Positions 53,600-61,816 of a stretch of DNA of 62,362 nucleotides are shown here, one piece after another. The DNA is from Alphaproteobacteria bacterium. GTDB lineage: Bacteria > Pseudomonadota > Alphaproteobacteria > Acetobacterales > Acetobacteraceae. A program made the translations under genes and the position numbers. The stretch is from contig JADZEB010000003.1 in the NCBI GenBank assembly GCA_020850755.1, positions 1-62,362 on the forward strand, given 5' to 3'. How positions within the stretch are numbered: position 1 is the first letter of the stretch; each line of letters starts with the position of its first letter. Below the pieces are notes generated by a model. The model had not been told where the DNA came from. It searched no databases and saw nothing but the letters and a program-made list of their open reading frames with translations.

Positions 53600-54238
53600 C
53601 TAGAACTCATCGTCCGGGTTCGGGTAGACCTGGTTCAAGGGGACAAGATTGAGCTCCGGCGGCTGAAACGCGTTCTTATTGAGCCCCACCTTTTTCTTGT
53701 GTTTCGGGTTGATTTCGCTCTTGTGCCTTAACATGAGGACCGGTTTCAACGTCATCATTTGCTTCTTTTCGCTGGGAACCATGACCATTCCGGCATTTTG
53801 CTCCGCCGTGTCGTAGGTATTCCGCATCTGTTCTTCCGAATCCCACATGCTGGAGGCGGTCAGAAATCCCATGCTTCCTTTGATGTATCCTCGGCGGTAG
53901 AATATTTTCAGCTGCGAAGACCACCCTTTCATCAATGGAACTTTCTTATTGATAACGTTGCTTAGACAATCCTGGCGTGGACTGAAGTTGATATAGATCA
54001 CGACAATGGGATATTGTGGCAATCCCTTGGGGTACTTTTTGATAAGAAAATTGAATAATTTTGTTTCTACATGATCCCCGTTGTCAAAATACTCGCTGTC
54101 CACTTGCCATTTCCATACATTGTTGGACCTGTCTCTGATACACATGGCGGCGCGGCAACGCGTCGTGTCGGGGTTCTGGTTTTCCCGCTTGTCCATGAAT
54201 TTCATTAATTGTACGGCGTTGTGCTGTGCCCGCCCCAT
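53600..54238 (-). CDS. AT-rich deaminase-fold (cytidine-deaminase-superfamily, toxin-type) protein
   Basis: About 212 residues, far more AT-rich and Lys/Asn-rich than any other gene here. I read a deaminase fold from pattern: helix AQHNAVQLMKFMDK, strand RAAMCIRDRSNNVWKW, the catalytic HxE as GDHVETKLFNFL, strand YPIVVIYINF, the zinc motif region SPRQDCLSNVI, then LKIFYRRGYI. Bacterial toxin deaminases have HAE and PCxxC; here the first Cys is Arg (codon CGC, one transition from TGC). The start is uncertain: ATG 54238, 54205 or 54196 are in frame, and none has a good Shine-Dalgarno. It may be a detached C-terminal toxin domain. No immunity gene recognised. Fold assignment is by eye. Confidence 0.5.
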   Translation of the reverse strand: MGRAQHNAVQLMKFMDKRENQNPDTTRCRAAMCIRDRSNNVWKWQVDSEYFDNGDHVETKLFNFLIKKYPKGLPQYPIVVIYINFSPRQDCLSNVINKKVPLMKGWSSQLKIFYRRGYIKGSMGFLTASSMWDSEEQMRNTYDTAEQNAGMVMVPSEKKQMMTLKPVLMLRHKSEINPKHKKKVGLNKNAFQPPELNLVPLNQVYPNPDDEF

Positions 54239-54281
54239 TTCCTGGCGCCCCTGACCTACGCAACGCTCGGCGCTCCCACGA

Positions 54282-54337
54282 TGCAACGGGATGGGGCGCT
54301 GCGCGATCTCGAGGGCTCCGCGCCCCATCCCGTTGCA
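54282..54337. repeat. Perfect 18-bp inverted repeat with 20-nt loop
   Basis: Arms TGCAACGGGATGGGGCGC (54282-54299) and its exact reverse complement (54320-54337). The hairpin lies between the AT-rich gene and tRNA-Glu, about 45 bp upstream of the earliest ATG of the former. It lacks a T-tract, so it is unlikely to be an intrinsic terminator; it could be an element end, a REP-like unit or an operator. Confidence 0.85.
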
Positions 54338-54530
54338 CCACAGAGCCAGCCAGGCTCAAATCACGACAGGACTCTACCTGCCCCCGGATGAAAGTCGGGG
54401 CTCAGGTCAGGCCGTGAAGGGTTCTTGGGCTGCGATTGCGCGCATGCCCGCGCGCGCCCGAGATACGCTAGCCAGCGGCCCTATTGCCCGTCCGATCCGC
54501 GCGCCAAACTGGGCCAAGTTTCCGCAGAGC

Positions 54531-54551
54531 GTGGGGTATTTTGTGGGGTAT
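54531..54551 (+). repeat. Direct repeat GTGGGGTAT x2, 12-bp period, near tRNA-Glu
   Basis: GTGGGGTAT occurs at 54531-54539 and 54543-54551, separated by TTT. Short GTGGGGTA-type repeats beside tRNA genes are a common accompaniment of P4-type integrases, where they may serve as arm-type sites. Here no intact integrase remains. Confidence 0.55.
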
Positions 54552-54608
54552 GAAAGGAACGCGCAGAATAATTCAAAGTGTCTTCAAAGATTTACGCGGG
54601 ATAATTGG

Positions 54609-54681
54609 CGTCCCCAACGGGATTCGAACCCGTGTTACCACCTTGAAAGAGTGGGGTCCTAGGCCTCTAGACGATGGGGAC
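54609..54681 (-). tRNA. tRNA-Glu (anticodon UUC)
   Basis: On the minus strand the gene begins GTCCCCATCGTCTAGAGGCC, has the anticodon loop CTTTCAA (anticodon TTC), a T arm with GGTTCGAATCC and ends in GGGGAC plus discriminator G. Acceptor GTCCCC pairs with GGGGAC. CCA is not encoded. Its 3' end faces the integrase/IS remnants, the usual side for island insertion. Confidence 0.96.
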
Positions 54682-54698
54682 GCGGCCGAAGGCCCGTT

Positions 54699-54727
54699 CA
54701 ACTAGCCTCGCAGCCAGGGAAAATCAA
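54699..54727 (-). promoter_or_regulatory. Candidate promoter of tRNA-Glu
   Basis: Minus-strand TTGATT (54727-54722) and TAGTTG (54704-54699) separated by exactly 17 bp, with the tRNA 5' end 17 bp further on. The -35 matches the consensus in four of six positions; the -10 is weak. Confidence 0.4.
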
Positions 54728-54782
54728 GCACACACCTCGCATCAGGCGCGTTTGCTGCAAGGGCGCGGTGCCCAGGAGCCTG

Positions 54783-56594
54783 TCAGCTCCCTTCAGCCGG
54801 GGCTGCATCGGTTACCTGGAGGCTGGCGTTCACCTCGCCCTGCCAAGTCTCGGCGCGCAGGTGCCCGGCCACGTGCAACGTGCGCCCGTCCGCCCCCTGC
54901 AGAAGCGCGCCAAGCGGCCTTCCCGCCGCCCGGAATGCAATCGCCTTGAGCCGCCCGCCGCCTTCCACACCGGAGAGGTGCATGGACAGGTGGGTGCCAT
55001 CCCGCCCGACCGGTCGCACCGCCGCGGCACGCGCGCGCGAGATGACGAACAGCGGCTCGTCATTGCCGGTGCCGAACGGGGCCAGCGCGGCCACCTGCTC
55101 GGCGAACGCGGCGGTCGCGGCGGCGGGCGCAAGCGTGCCGTCGATCATCAGCGCCGCCGGCTCGGCCAGAGCGGCGGCCATCGACGCAGCGCGTTCGCTG
55201 AGGAAGGCGTGCAGGGCCGGCAGGCCCGCCGGCCGAAGGCTGAACCCGGCCGCCATCGGGTGCCCGCCGGCCTTGGCTACCAGCCCCGCCTGGCGGGCCG
55301 CGATCAGGGCCGCGCCGATATCGACGCCCGGCACCGAGCGCGCCGAGCCCTTCGCCTCGTCCGGGCCGATGCCGACGCAGAGCGCCGGACGGCTGAAGCG
55401 CTCCTTCAGGCGCGAGGCGACGATGCCGACAACGCCCGGGTGCCAGCCCTCGCCCGCGACCAGCAGGATCGGCAGGCCGGACGCGGCCTGCGCCTCGCCA
55501 TCGGCCATCGCGGCAGCCAGCACGCCGGCCTCGATCTCCTGGCGCGAGCGGTTCAACGCCTCCATCCGCTCGGCCAGGGCGCGCGCGCCGATCGGTTCCT
55601 CGGCGAGAAGCAGGCGCACGCCGAGATCGGCCTCGCCCACCCGCCCGCCGGCATTGACGCGCGGCCCGAGCACGAAGCCGAGATGCCAGGCGGTCGGCGC
55701 CTCGCGCAGGGCAGCCACGTCGCAGAGCGCGGCAAGGCCCGCGCGCCGGCGCTGCGCCAGGACCTTGAGGCCCTGCGCGACAAAGGCACGATTGACGCCG
55801 GCAAGCGGCACCACATCGGCAACCGTGGCCAATGCGACAAGATCGAGGAAGCCGAGCAGGTCAGGCTCCGCCCGTCCCTCGAACCAGCCTCGCCGGCGCA
55901 GCGCACGGTTGAGCGCGATCACGGCAAGGAAGGTCACGCCGCAGGCGGCGAGGTGGCCGAGCCGGCTGCGATCATCAAGCCGGTTGGGGTTCACGATCGC
56001 GCGCGCGGGCGGCAATGCGGGTTCCGCCTCGTGATGGTCGAGCACGATCACATCGGCGCGGTCGGCGATGGCGGTGAGTGGCTCGTGCGCGAGCGTGCCG
56101 CAATCGACGCAGACGATCACCCGCGCGCCGCGCGCGATCAGCGCCTCGAACGCGGCCAAATTGGGGCCGTAGCCCTCGGCAATGCGGTCGGGGATGTAGG
56201 GCGCCAGCACCTCGGCGCCCGCCGCGCGCAGATATCCGGCAAGCAGGGCGGCAGAGCAGGCGCCGTCCACATCATAGTCGCCGAAGATCGCGATCGGCTC
56301 GCGCCCGGACACCGCATCGGCCAGCCGCGCCGCGGCGGCGTCCATCCCCTCCAGCACCGAAGGGTCCGGCAGCAGGCTGCGCAGGGTTGGCGCCAGGAAA
56401 TCGGCCGCCTGCTCGGTATCGACGCCGCGCGCGGCGAGCAGCCGGCCGACCAGTTCGTTGACGCCGAGCTTCTGCGCGATCGCCAACCCGGCGCGACCAT
56501 CGGCCTGACGCCACACCCAGCGCTTGCCGGACACGGAGCGCTCGACACCGAGAACGGCAGGCACGGTCGCCTGGCTGGCAACGGCCACGCTCAT
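54783..56594 (-). CDS. recJ: Single-stranded-DNA-specific exonuclease RecJ
   Basis: A 603-residue 5'-3' exonuclease of the DHH family used in recombination and mismatch repair. Motif I is AIFGDYDVDGACSA (about 102-115), motif III VIVLDHHEAEPALP, and the DHHA1 domain ends with AKAGGHPMAAGFS. The C-terminal RecJ OB domain is also present (GTGNDEPLF, LKAIAFRAAG). Length is normal. It lies 56 bp downstream of glpX on the same strand, an order often seen in related alphaproteobacteria. Confidence 0.96.
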   Translation of the reverse strand: MSVAVASQATVPAVLGVERSVSGKRWVWRQADGRAGLAIAQKLGVNELVGRLLAARGVDTEQAADFLAPTLRSLLPDPSVLEGMDAAAARLADAVSGREPIAIFGDYDVDGACSAALLAGYLRAAGAEVLAPYIPDRIAEGYGPNLAAFEALIARGARVIVCVDCGTLAHEPLTAIADRADVIVLDHHEAEPALPPARAIVNPNRLDDRSRLGHLAACGVTFLAVIALNRALRRRGWFEGRAEPDLLGFLDLVALATVADVVPLAGVNRAFVAQGLKVLAQRRRAGLAALCDVAALREAPTAWHLGFVLGPRVNAGGRVGEADLGVRLLLAEEPIGARALAERMEALNRSRQEIEAGVLAAAMADGEAQAASGLPILLVAGEGWHPGVVGIVASRLKERFSRPALCVGIGPDEAKGSARSVPGVDIGAALIAARQAGLVAKAGGHPMAAGFSLRPAGLPALHAFLSERAASMAAALAEPAALMIDGTLAPAAATAAFAEQVAALAPFGTGNDEPLFVISRARAAAVRPVGRDGTHLSMHLSGVEGGGRLKAIAFRAAGRPLGALLQGADGRTLHVAGHLRAETWQGEVNASLQVTDAAPAEGS

Positions 56595-56649
56595 CGCTGC
56601 GACCGGGCGCGCGGCGAGCGCATCGCGTCGCCGCGGGCGCTGCCACGGC

Positions 56650-57675
56650 TCACGGCGTCAGCCAGGTCTTGCGCGCGAAATTGTGGTGGCCCTCGACGTA
56701 GCGCACGGTGCCCGACTTCGAGCGCATCACCATCGAGTGCGTGTAGGCGCCGCCCGAGAACCAGCGCACGCCCTTGAGCATCGCGCCGGTGGTGACGCCG
56801 GTCGCGGCGAAAACCACGTCGCCCTTCGCCATCTCCAGGATCGAGAATTTGTGGTTCGGGTCCTTCACCCCCATCTCGCGCGCGCGGGTCTTCTGCTCGT
56901 CATTCTCGAACATCAGCCGCCCCTGCATCTGCCCGCCGACGCAGCGCAGCGCGGCAGCGGCCAGCACACCCTCCGGCGCGCCGCCCGAACCGAGATAGAT
57001 ATCGACACCGCTCTCGGGCTGGGTGGCAGCGATCACGCCGGAGACGTCGCCATCGGGGATCAGCATGATGCGCGCGCCGGCCGCGCGCACGGCGCCGATC
57101 AGCGCCTTGTGCCGGTCGCGATCGAGGATGCAGGCGACGATGTCGCCGATATCCTTCTTCTTCGCCCTGGCGAGGTTCCTGAGATTCGCCTCCGGCTTCT
57201 CGTCGAGATCGACGACCCCTTCGGGCAGGCCACCACCCACCGCGATCTTGTCCATGTAGAGGTCGGGCGCGTGCAGGAAGCCGCCACGCTCGGCCAGTGC
57301 CACCACCGCCATCGCGTTCGGTCCGCCCTTGGCGGTGATCGAGGTGCCTTCAAGCGGATCGACCGCGATATCCATCGCCGGCCCGCCGGCGCCCACCTTC
57401 TCGCCGATATAGAGCATCGGCGCCTCGTCCATCTCGCCCTCGCCGATAACCACCGTGCCGCTGATCGCCACCTGGTCGAAGGCCTTGCGCATCGCCTCCA
57501 CCGCCGCACCGTCGGCATTGTTCTTGTCGCCACGCCCCATCCAGCGGCTGGCCGAGAGCGCCGCCGCCTCGGTCACGCGCACGAGTTCGAGCGCCAGGTT
57601 GCGGTCCATGATCGGCGGCAGGGAATCGCTCCGTGACGCACCGCTTTTCTGCGACTTGGCGGACTTCTCGGCCAT
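56650..57675 (-). CDS. glpX: Class II fructose-1,6-bisphosphatase GlpX
   Basis: A 341-residue Li-sensitive phosphatase of the GlpX family, which hydrolyses fructose 1,6-bisphosphate in gluconeogenesis and, in many bacteria, the Calvin cycle. IGEGEMDEAPM and VDPLEGTS are the metal-binding motifs; ATGVTTGAMLKGVRW is also conserved. The start at 57675 (MAEKSAK) has GGAG 9 nt upstream; an ATG at 57690 would add five residues. The Lys/Ser-rich N terminus is variable in the family. Downstream of hom by 53 bp. Confidence 0.95.
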   Translation of the reverse strand: MAEKSAKSQKSGASRSDSLPPIMDRNLALELVRVTEAAALSASRWMGRGDKNNADGAAVEAMRKAFDQVAISGTVVIGEGEMDEAPMLYIGEKVGAGGPAMDIAVDPLEGTSITAKGGPNAMAVVALAERGGFLHAPDLYMDKIAVGGGLPEGVVDLDEKPEANLRNLARAKKKDIGDIVACILDRDRHKALIGAVRAAGARIMLIPDGDVSGVIAATQPESGVDIYLGSGGAPEGVLAAAALRCVGGQMQGRLMFENDEQKTRAREMGVKDPNHKFSILEMAKGDVVFAATGVTTGAMLKGVRWFSGGAYTHSMVMRSKSGTVRYVEGHHNFARKTWLTP

Positions 57676-57728
57676 CTTTCCAATCTCCATCGTCAGGCTG
57701 GTTGCGGCGCCGAGCGGGCGCCCGGCTG

Positions 57729-59021
57729 CTAGAGCGCCTCGATGCGGATCATCACCGGCGGCTCGAGCACGACATCGAGCGCACCGATACGCTCCATAGC
57801 CGCGCGCATGCCGGCTTCCTCGGTCTCGTGCGTGGTGAGAACCACCGGCACCGCCTCGCCCGGCGCGCGGCCGCGCTGGAGCATCGATTCCATCGACACC
57901 GCATGGTCGCGCAGCACCGCCGCCACCTCGGCGATCACACCCGGCTTGTCCACCACCATCAGGCGGATGTAGTAGGCGCCGCGATGCCTGCTGATCGGCG
58001 CGGCCGGAATGCCGGAGAGCTGCGCCTGCGGCACGCCGAAGACGGGCGTGGTGCGCCCGCGCGCGATATCGATCAGGTCGGCCACCACCGCCGATGCCGT
58101 GGGCCCCGCGCCCGCGCCGCGCCCTTCCAGCACGACGCGGCCGACGAAATCGCCCTCGATCGCAACCGCGTTGAATACGCCCTCGACATGCGCGATCGGC
58201 GTGCCGAGCGGCACCATGCATGGATGCACGCGCTGCTCGATGCCGTCGGGCGTGCGCCGCGCGATGCCGAGCAGCTTGATGCGGAAGCCGAGTTCGTTCG
58301 CATAGGCGATGTCGAGCGCGGAAACGGCGCGGATGCCTTCGACATGCACCGAGGCGAAGTCCACCGGGCGTGCGAAGGCGAGCGCGGCCAGGATGGCAAG
58401 CTTGTGCGCCGCGTCGATGCCGTCGATGTCGAAGGAGGGATCCGCCTCGGCATAGCCGAGCTTCTGCGCCTCGGCCAGCACATCGGCGAATTCGCGCCCG
58501 CGCTCGCGCATCGTCGTCAGGATGTAGTTGCAGGTGCCGTTCAGGATGCCGTAGACGCGCTCGATGCGGTTGGCGGCCAGGCCCTCGCGCAGCGCCTTGA
58601 TCACCGGGATGCCGCCGGCAACCGCCGCCTCGAACGCCAGCGGCACGCCCGCCTTCTCGGCCGCCTGCGCCAACGCCGAGCCATGCACGGCGAGCAGCGC
58701 CTTGTTGGCGGTGACCACGGGCTTGCCCTGCGCGATCGCCTCTTCGACCAGCGCCTTCGCCAGCCCGTCCGAGCCGCCGATCAGTTCCACCACCACATCG
58801 ACGTTGGGATCGGCGGCGAGCGCGGCGGCATTGTCGTACCAGCGCAGCCCGCTGATCGGGACGCCACGATCCTTGTCGCGCTCGCGCGCGGAGACGGCGG
58901 TGACGACGATCGGGCGGCCGGCGCGCGCGGCGAGCTGGTCGTGGTTGGCGCGCACGAGCTTGAGCACGCCGGCACCCACCGTGCCGAGGCCGGCGATGCC
59001 GATATTCAGCGGACGAACCAT
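57729..59021 (-). CDS. hom: Homoserine dehydrogenase
   Basis: A 430-residue monofunctional homoserine dehydrogenase with C-terminal ACT domain. Cofactor motif GIAGLGTVGAGVLK (7-20), VTANKALLAVHG with the catalytic Lys region, and ILNGTCNYILTTM substrate loop. The ACT domain begins YYIRLMVVDKPGVIAEVAAV and is expected to give threonine feedback. It catalyses NAD(P)H-dependent reduction of aspartate semialdehyde to homoserine for Thr and Met synthesis. AAGGA precedes ATG 59021. It follows the aminotransferase gene after 15 bp. Confidence 0.96.
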   Translation of the reverse strand: MVRPLNIGIAGLGTVGAGVLKLVRANHDQLAARAGRPIVVTAVSARERDKDRGVPISGLRWYDNAAALAADPNVDVVVELIGGSDGLAKALVEEAIAQGKPVVTANKALLAVHGSALAQAAEKAGVPLAFEAAVAGGIPVIKALREGLAANRIERVYGILNGTCNYILTTMRERGREFADVLAEAQKLGYAEADPSFDIDGIDAAHKLAILAALAFARPVDFASVHVEGIRAVSALDIAYANELGFRIKLLGIARRTPDGIEQRVHPCMVPLGTPIAHVEGVFNAVAIEGDFVGRVVLEGRGAGAGPTASAVVADLIDIARGRTTPVFGVPQAQLSGIPAAPISRHRGAYYIRLMVVDKPGVIAEVAAVLRDHAVSMESMLQRGRAPGEAVPVVLTTHETEEAGMRAAMERIGALDVVLEPPVMIRIEAL

Positions 59022-59036
59022 CGTTCCTTGATCCCC

Positions 59037-60269
59037 TCAGCCACCGGCGGCGGCACGCACCGCCGGCGCGGCGGGCGCGTCGTTGGCGGCCTCGCCCGAT
59101 TGCAGGAAGGCGCGGATGTTGCGCACCGCCTGGCGGATGCGATGCTCGTTCTCCACCAGCGCGATGCGGACATGGCCGTCGCCATGCTCGCCGAAGCCGA
59201 TGCCGGGTGCGACCGCCACGCGCGCCTTCTCGAGCAGGAGCTTCGAGAATTCGAGCGAGCCGAGATGGGCATAGGCCGGCGGGATCGGCGCCCAGGCGAA
59301 CATCGAGCCCTCGGGCGCGGGCACGTCCCAGCCGGCGCGCTTCAGCCCGTCGATCATCACGTCGCGGCGCGCCTTGTAGAGCGTGCGCATCTCCTCGACG
59401 CAGTCCTGCGGGCCGTTCAGCGCCGCCGTGGCCGCCACCTGGATCGGCGTGAACGCGCCATAGTCGAGATAGCTCTTGATGCGCGCCAGCGCCGAGACGA
59501 GGCGCGGATTGCCGGCGGCGAAGCCCACCCGCCAGCCGGCCATCGAATAGGTCTTGGACATCGAGGTGAACTCGACCGCGACATCCCTTGCCCCGGGGAT
59601 CTCCAGGATCGAGGGGGGCTTGCGGTTGCCGAAATAGATCTCTGCATAGGCGAGATCGGACATGATCCAGATCTCGTGCCGGCGCGCGAAGGCAACTATC
59701 TCGCGGTAGAAATCGAGATCGGCCAGGAGCGCGGTCGGGTTCGATGGGAAGTTGACGATCAGCGCGGTCGGCTTCGGCACCGAATGGCGCACGGCGCGAT
59801 CGAGCGCGCGCAACATCTCCTCGTCCGGCGTGTGCGGGATCGAGCGCACCGAGGCGCCGGCAATGATGAAGCCGAACTGGTGGATCGGGTAGGAGGGGTT
59901 CGGCACCAGGATCGTGTCGCCCGGGCTGGTGATCGCGGCGGCGAGGTTGGCCAGCCCCTCCTTCGAACCGAGCGTCACCACGACCTCGTTCTCCGGGTCG
60001 AGCTTCACGTCGAAGCGGCGGGCATAGTAGCCGGCCAGCGCCCGGCGCAGGCCGAGGATGCCCTTCGAGACCGAATAGCGATGGGTGCGCGGGTCCTGCA
60101 CCGCCTCGATCAGCTTGGCGACGATATGCGGCGGCGTGGCGCCATCCGGGTTGCCCATGCCGAGGTCGATGATGTCATCGCCCTTGCCGCGCGCGGCGGC
60201 CTTCATGGTGTTCACCTGCGCGAAGACATAGGGCGGCAGGCGGCGAATGCGGTGGAACTCTTCGGACAT
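59037..60269 (-). CDS. PLP-dependent aminotransferase, AlaC-like
   Basis: A 410-residue class I aminotransferase. The Schiff-base Lys is in FTSMSKTYSMAGWRVGFAAG; IDLGMGNPDGATPPHIV and NFPSNPTALL are substrate and PLP contacts. Close in pattern to AlaC/YfdZ alanine transaminases and often annotated as LL-diaminopimelate aminotransferase-like. AAAGG precedes ATG 60269. Upstream of hom by 15 bp, an arrangement common in alphaproteobacteria, which links it to aspartate-family or branched-chain amino acid supply (inference). Confidence 0.93.
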   Translation of the reverse strand: MSEEFHRIRRLPPYVFAQVNTMKAAARGKGDDIIDLGMGNPDGATPPHIVAKLIEAVQDPRTHRYSVSKGILGLRRALAGYYARRFDVKLDPENEVVVTLGSKEGLANLAAAITSPGDTILVPNPSYPIHQFGFIIAGASVRSIPHTPDEEMLRALDRAVRHSVPKPTALIVNFPSNPTALLADLDFYREIVAFARRHEIWIMSDLAYAEIYFGNRKPPSILEIPGARDVAVEFTSMSKTYSMAGWRVGFAAGNPRLVSALARIKSYLDYGAFTPIQVAATAALNGPQDCVEEMRTLYKARRDVMIDGLKRAGWDVPAPEGSMFAWAPIPPAYAHLGSLEFSKLLLEKARVAVAPGIGFGEHGDGHVRIALVENEHRIRQAVRNIRAFLQSGEAANDAPAAPAVRAAAGG

Positions 60270-60328
60270 GAATACCTTTCAGGCGTCTGCGCTTGGGCGA
60301 GTGCAGGGGCCGGGCGAGTCGATTGGCG

Positions 60329-61678
60329 TCACTCTAGCAACCTCACCACGGCGCCGCGACCTTGGCCCCCGACCGCCGGGCGCACCTCGATCCCGGATGC
60401 GGGCACGCCGGCGGCGCGGAGTGCATCAGCCACCGCCTCCCCGCGCGCATACGCAAGCCGCACGCCGTCCGGCGCGTCACCGCCGCCCTCGGCCACCTCG
60501 CCGAAGGCATCGATGGTGGCGCGCAGGCGCCGGGCGCGGCCGCTGACGGCCGCGCGCAGGGCCGCCGCCTCGCCCGCCGCCAGAACGGATGATCCGGGCG
60601 CGAAGGCAAGGGTCAGGGTTTGGGTCGCGCCAGCCGGCAGGGCGGCTGGCTGGGCTGACGCCGCAACCGGGACAGAGGCGCGCGCGGACACCCGAGCCGG
60701 CGGGGCGCCGGGCGGCGCCACCGAGGGATCGACGGCCACGCCGCGGCGCACCTCGCGCATGCCGGGCTGACCGGCTTCGATCATCGCCACGCGCGGCGGA
60801 ACCGGGTTCATCGCCAGGACCGGCGCGGGGGGCGGCGCAGGCGCCATAGCGGGCGCGGCCGGGGCCTGGCTGCGCTGCTCGGGCAGGGCGGGCGGGGCCG
60901 GTGCTGCCGGGGCCAGGGCCGGGGGCGGCGGCGGCGCCGCGGGCGTCGCCGGCGAGGCGGCCGGGCTCACCGGCACGACCGGCTGGGCTGGTGCCCCGGC
61001 CGCCGGGGCCGGCAGGCGGGGCACGCGCGGCGGGGCCGGGGCGCGATCCGGCATCGGTTCGGCGGTTGGCGGGGTATCGATCGGGCTTGGCCCCTGCCCG
61101 CCCCCCTGCCCGCCCGCTTCCGGAGGCGGCAGCGGCGCGGCTGTCACGGCACTGCGCGGCGCGGCGCGGCTGGCGGGCTGGGCCCCGTCGGCGGCAGGGC
61201 CGCTCGGCGCCGCCTCGATGCTCGCCTGCATCCGCGCGCCGCCGGGAGCCGCGGTGTCGGGGCGCGGCGCGGGCCGGGTCGGCTGGACCATGCGGATCGC
61301 GTCAGCCGACAAACGGGGCGCCGGGCCATCGACATAGCGGGCATTTGTGCGGTCAGCCACCAGCCCTTCGGTGATGCGCTGGCGGGTTGCTGCATCAGTC
61401 ACCGTGGGGCGCGGCGGCACGGTGGCAAGGTTCGGGAAGGGCCGCTCGGCACCGGGCGGAGCCTCGCGCGGCTCGGCCGCTTCCGTCCCGTCCGCGGCGC
61501 CCGTCAGGCTGCGCCACCACGAGACCGGCCCGGACTGGGACGAGGACCCGCTGCAACCAGCCGGCAACAGAAGCGCAGCTACCATGACCAAGGCCCCGAT
61601 CCGACCCGCCGCAAGGCGATCGTTCCGGGCCGAGTGTTGCGCTTGATCGGCGCGAAGGGGCGTTCTAGCTTGCGGCAT
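60329..61678 (-). CDS. Proline/alanine-rich lipoprotein with OmpA-like C-terminal domain
   Basis: A 449-residue envelope protein. The lipobox LPAGC ends at Cys42. Residues about 110-330 are a low-complexity Pro/Ala linker. The C-terminal 90 residues resemble an OmpA/MotB peptidoglycan-binding domain (FAPGSSVLAAGEAAAL, then RLAYARGEAVADALRAAGV). ATG 61678 has AGGGA nearby and gives a long n-region; a start at residue 32 would leave a very short leader lacking positive charge. It probably anchors the outer membrane to peptidoglycan. The antisense strand is open through much of the gene because of the GC-rich repeats. Confidence 0.8.
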   Translation of the reverse strand: MPQARTPLRADQAQHSARNDRLAAGRIGALVMVAALLLPAGCSGSSSQSGPVSWWRSLTGAADGTEAAEPREAPPGAERPFPNLATVPPRPTVTDAATRQRITEGLVADRTNARYVDGPAPRLSADAIRMVQPTRPAPRPDTAAPGGARMQASIEAAPSGPAADGAQPASRAAPRSAVTAAPLPPPEAGGQGGGQGPSPIDTPPTAEPMPDRAPAPPRVPRLPAPAAGAPAQPVVPVSPAASPATPAAPPPPPALAPAAPAPPALPEQRSQAPAAPAMAPAPPPAPVLAMNPVPPRVAMIEAGQPGMREVRRGVAVDPSVAPPGAPPARVSARASVPVAASAQPAALPAGATQTLTLAFAPGSSVLAAGEAAALRAAVSGRARRLRATIDAFGEVAEGGGDAPDGVRLAYARGEAVADALRAAGVPASGIEVRPAVGGQGRGAVVRLLE

Positions 61679-61816
61679 GCTTTCCCTGGGCAATGCTTCG
61701 GTGCTGGCGGGATCGGGCGCGGCCCCGACACTCAACACCGGGCAATGCCGCGCGCGCCTCTCTTAGCCCGAAACGGGGCAAGTCGCAAAGCGGACGAACC
61801 GCGAAGGATCGAGACG

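Noticed and set aside
54126-54147. Minus-strand segment close to the Tn5/Nextera mosaic end (CTGTCTCTGATACACAT; one mismatch in 17), which translates as MCIRDR
   Set aside because: This could mark adapter contamination or chimeric assembly, but the reading frame passes through it as a plausible strand of the deaminase fold, and the flanks are continuous. Read-level data would settle it; from sequence alone I do not call an artefact.
57633-60770. Plus-strand open frame of 1045 codons
   Set aside because: It is antisense to hom and the aminotransferase gene, is Arg/His/Ala-rich with no domain, and arises from GC-rich third positions.
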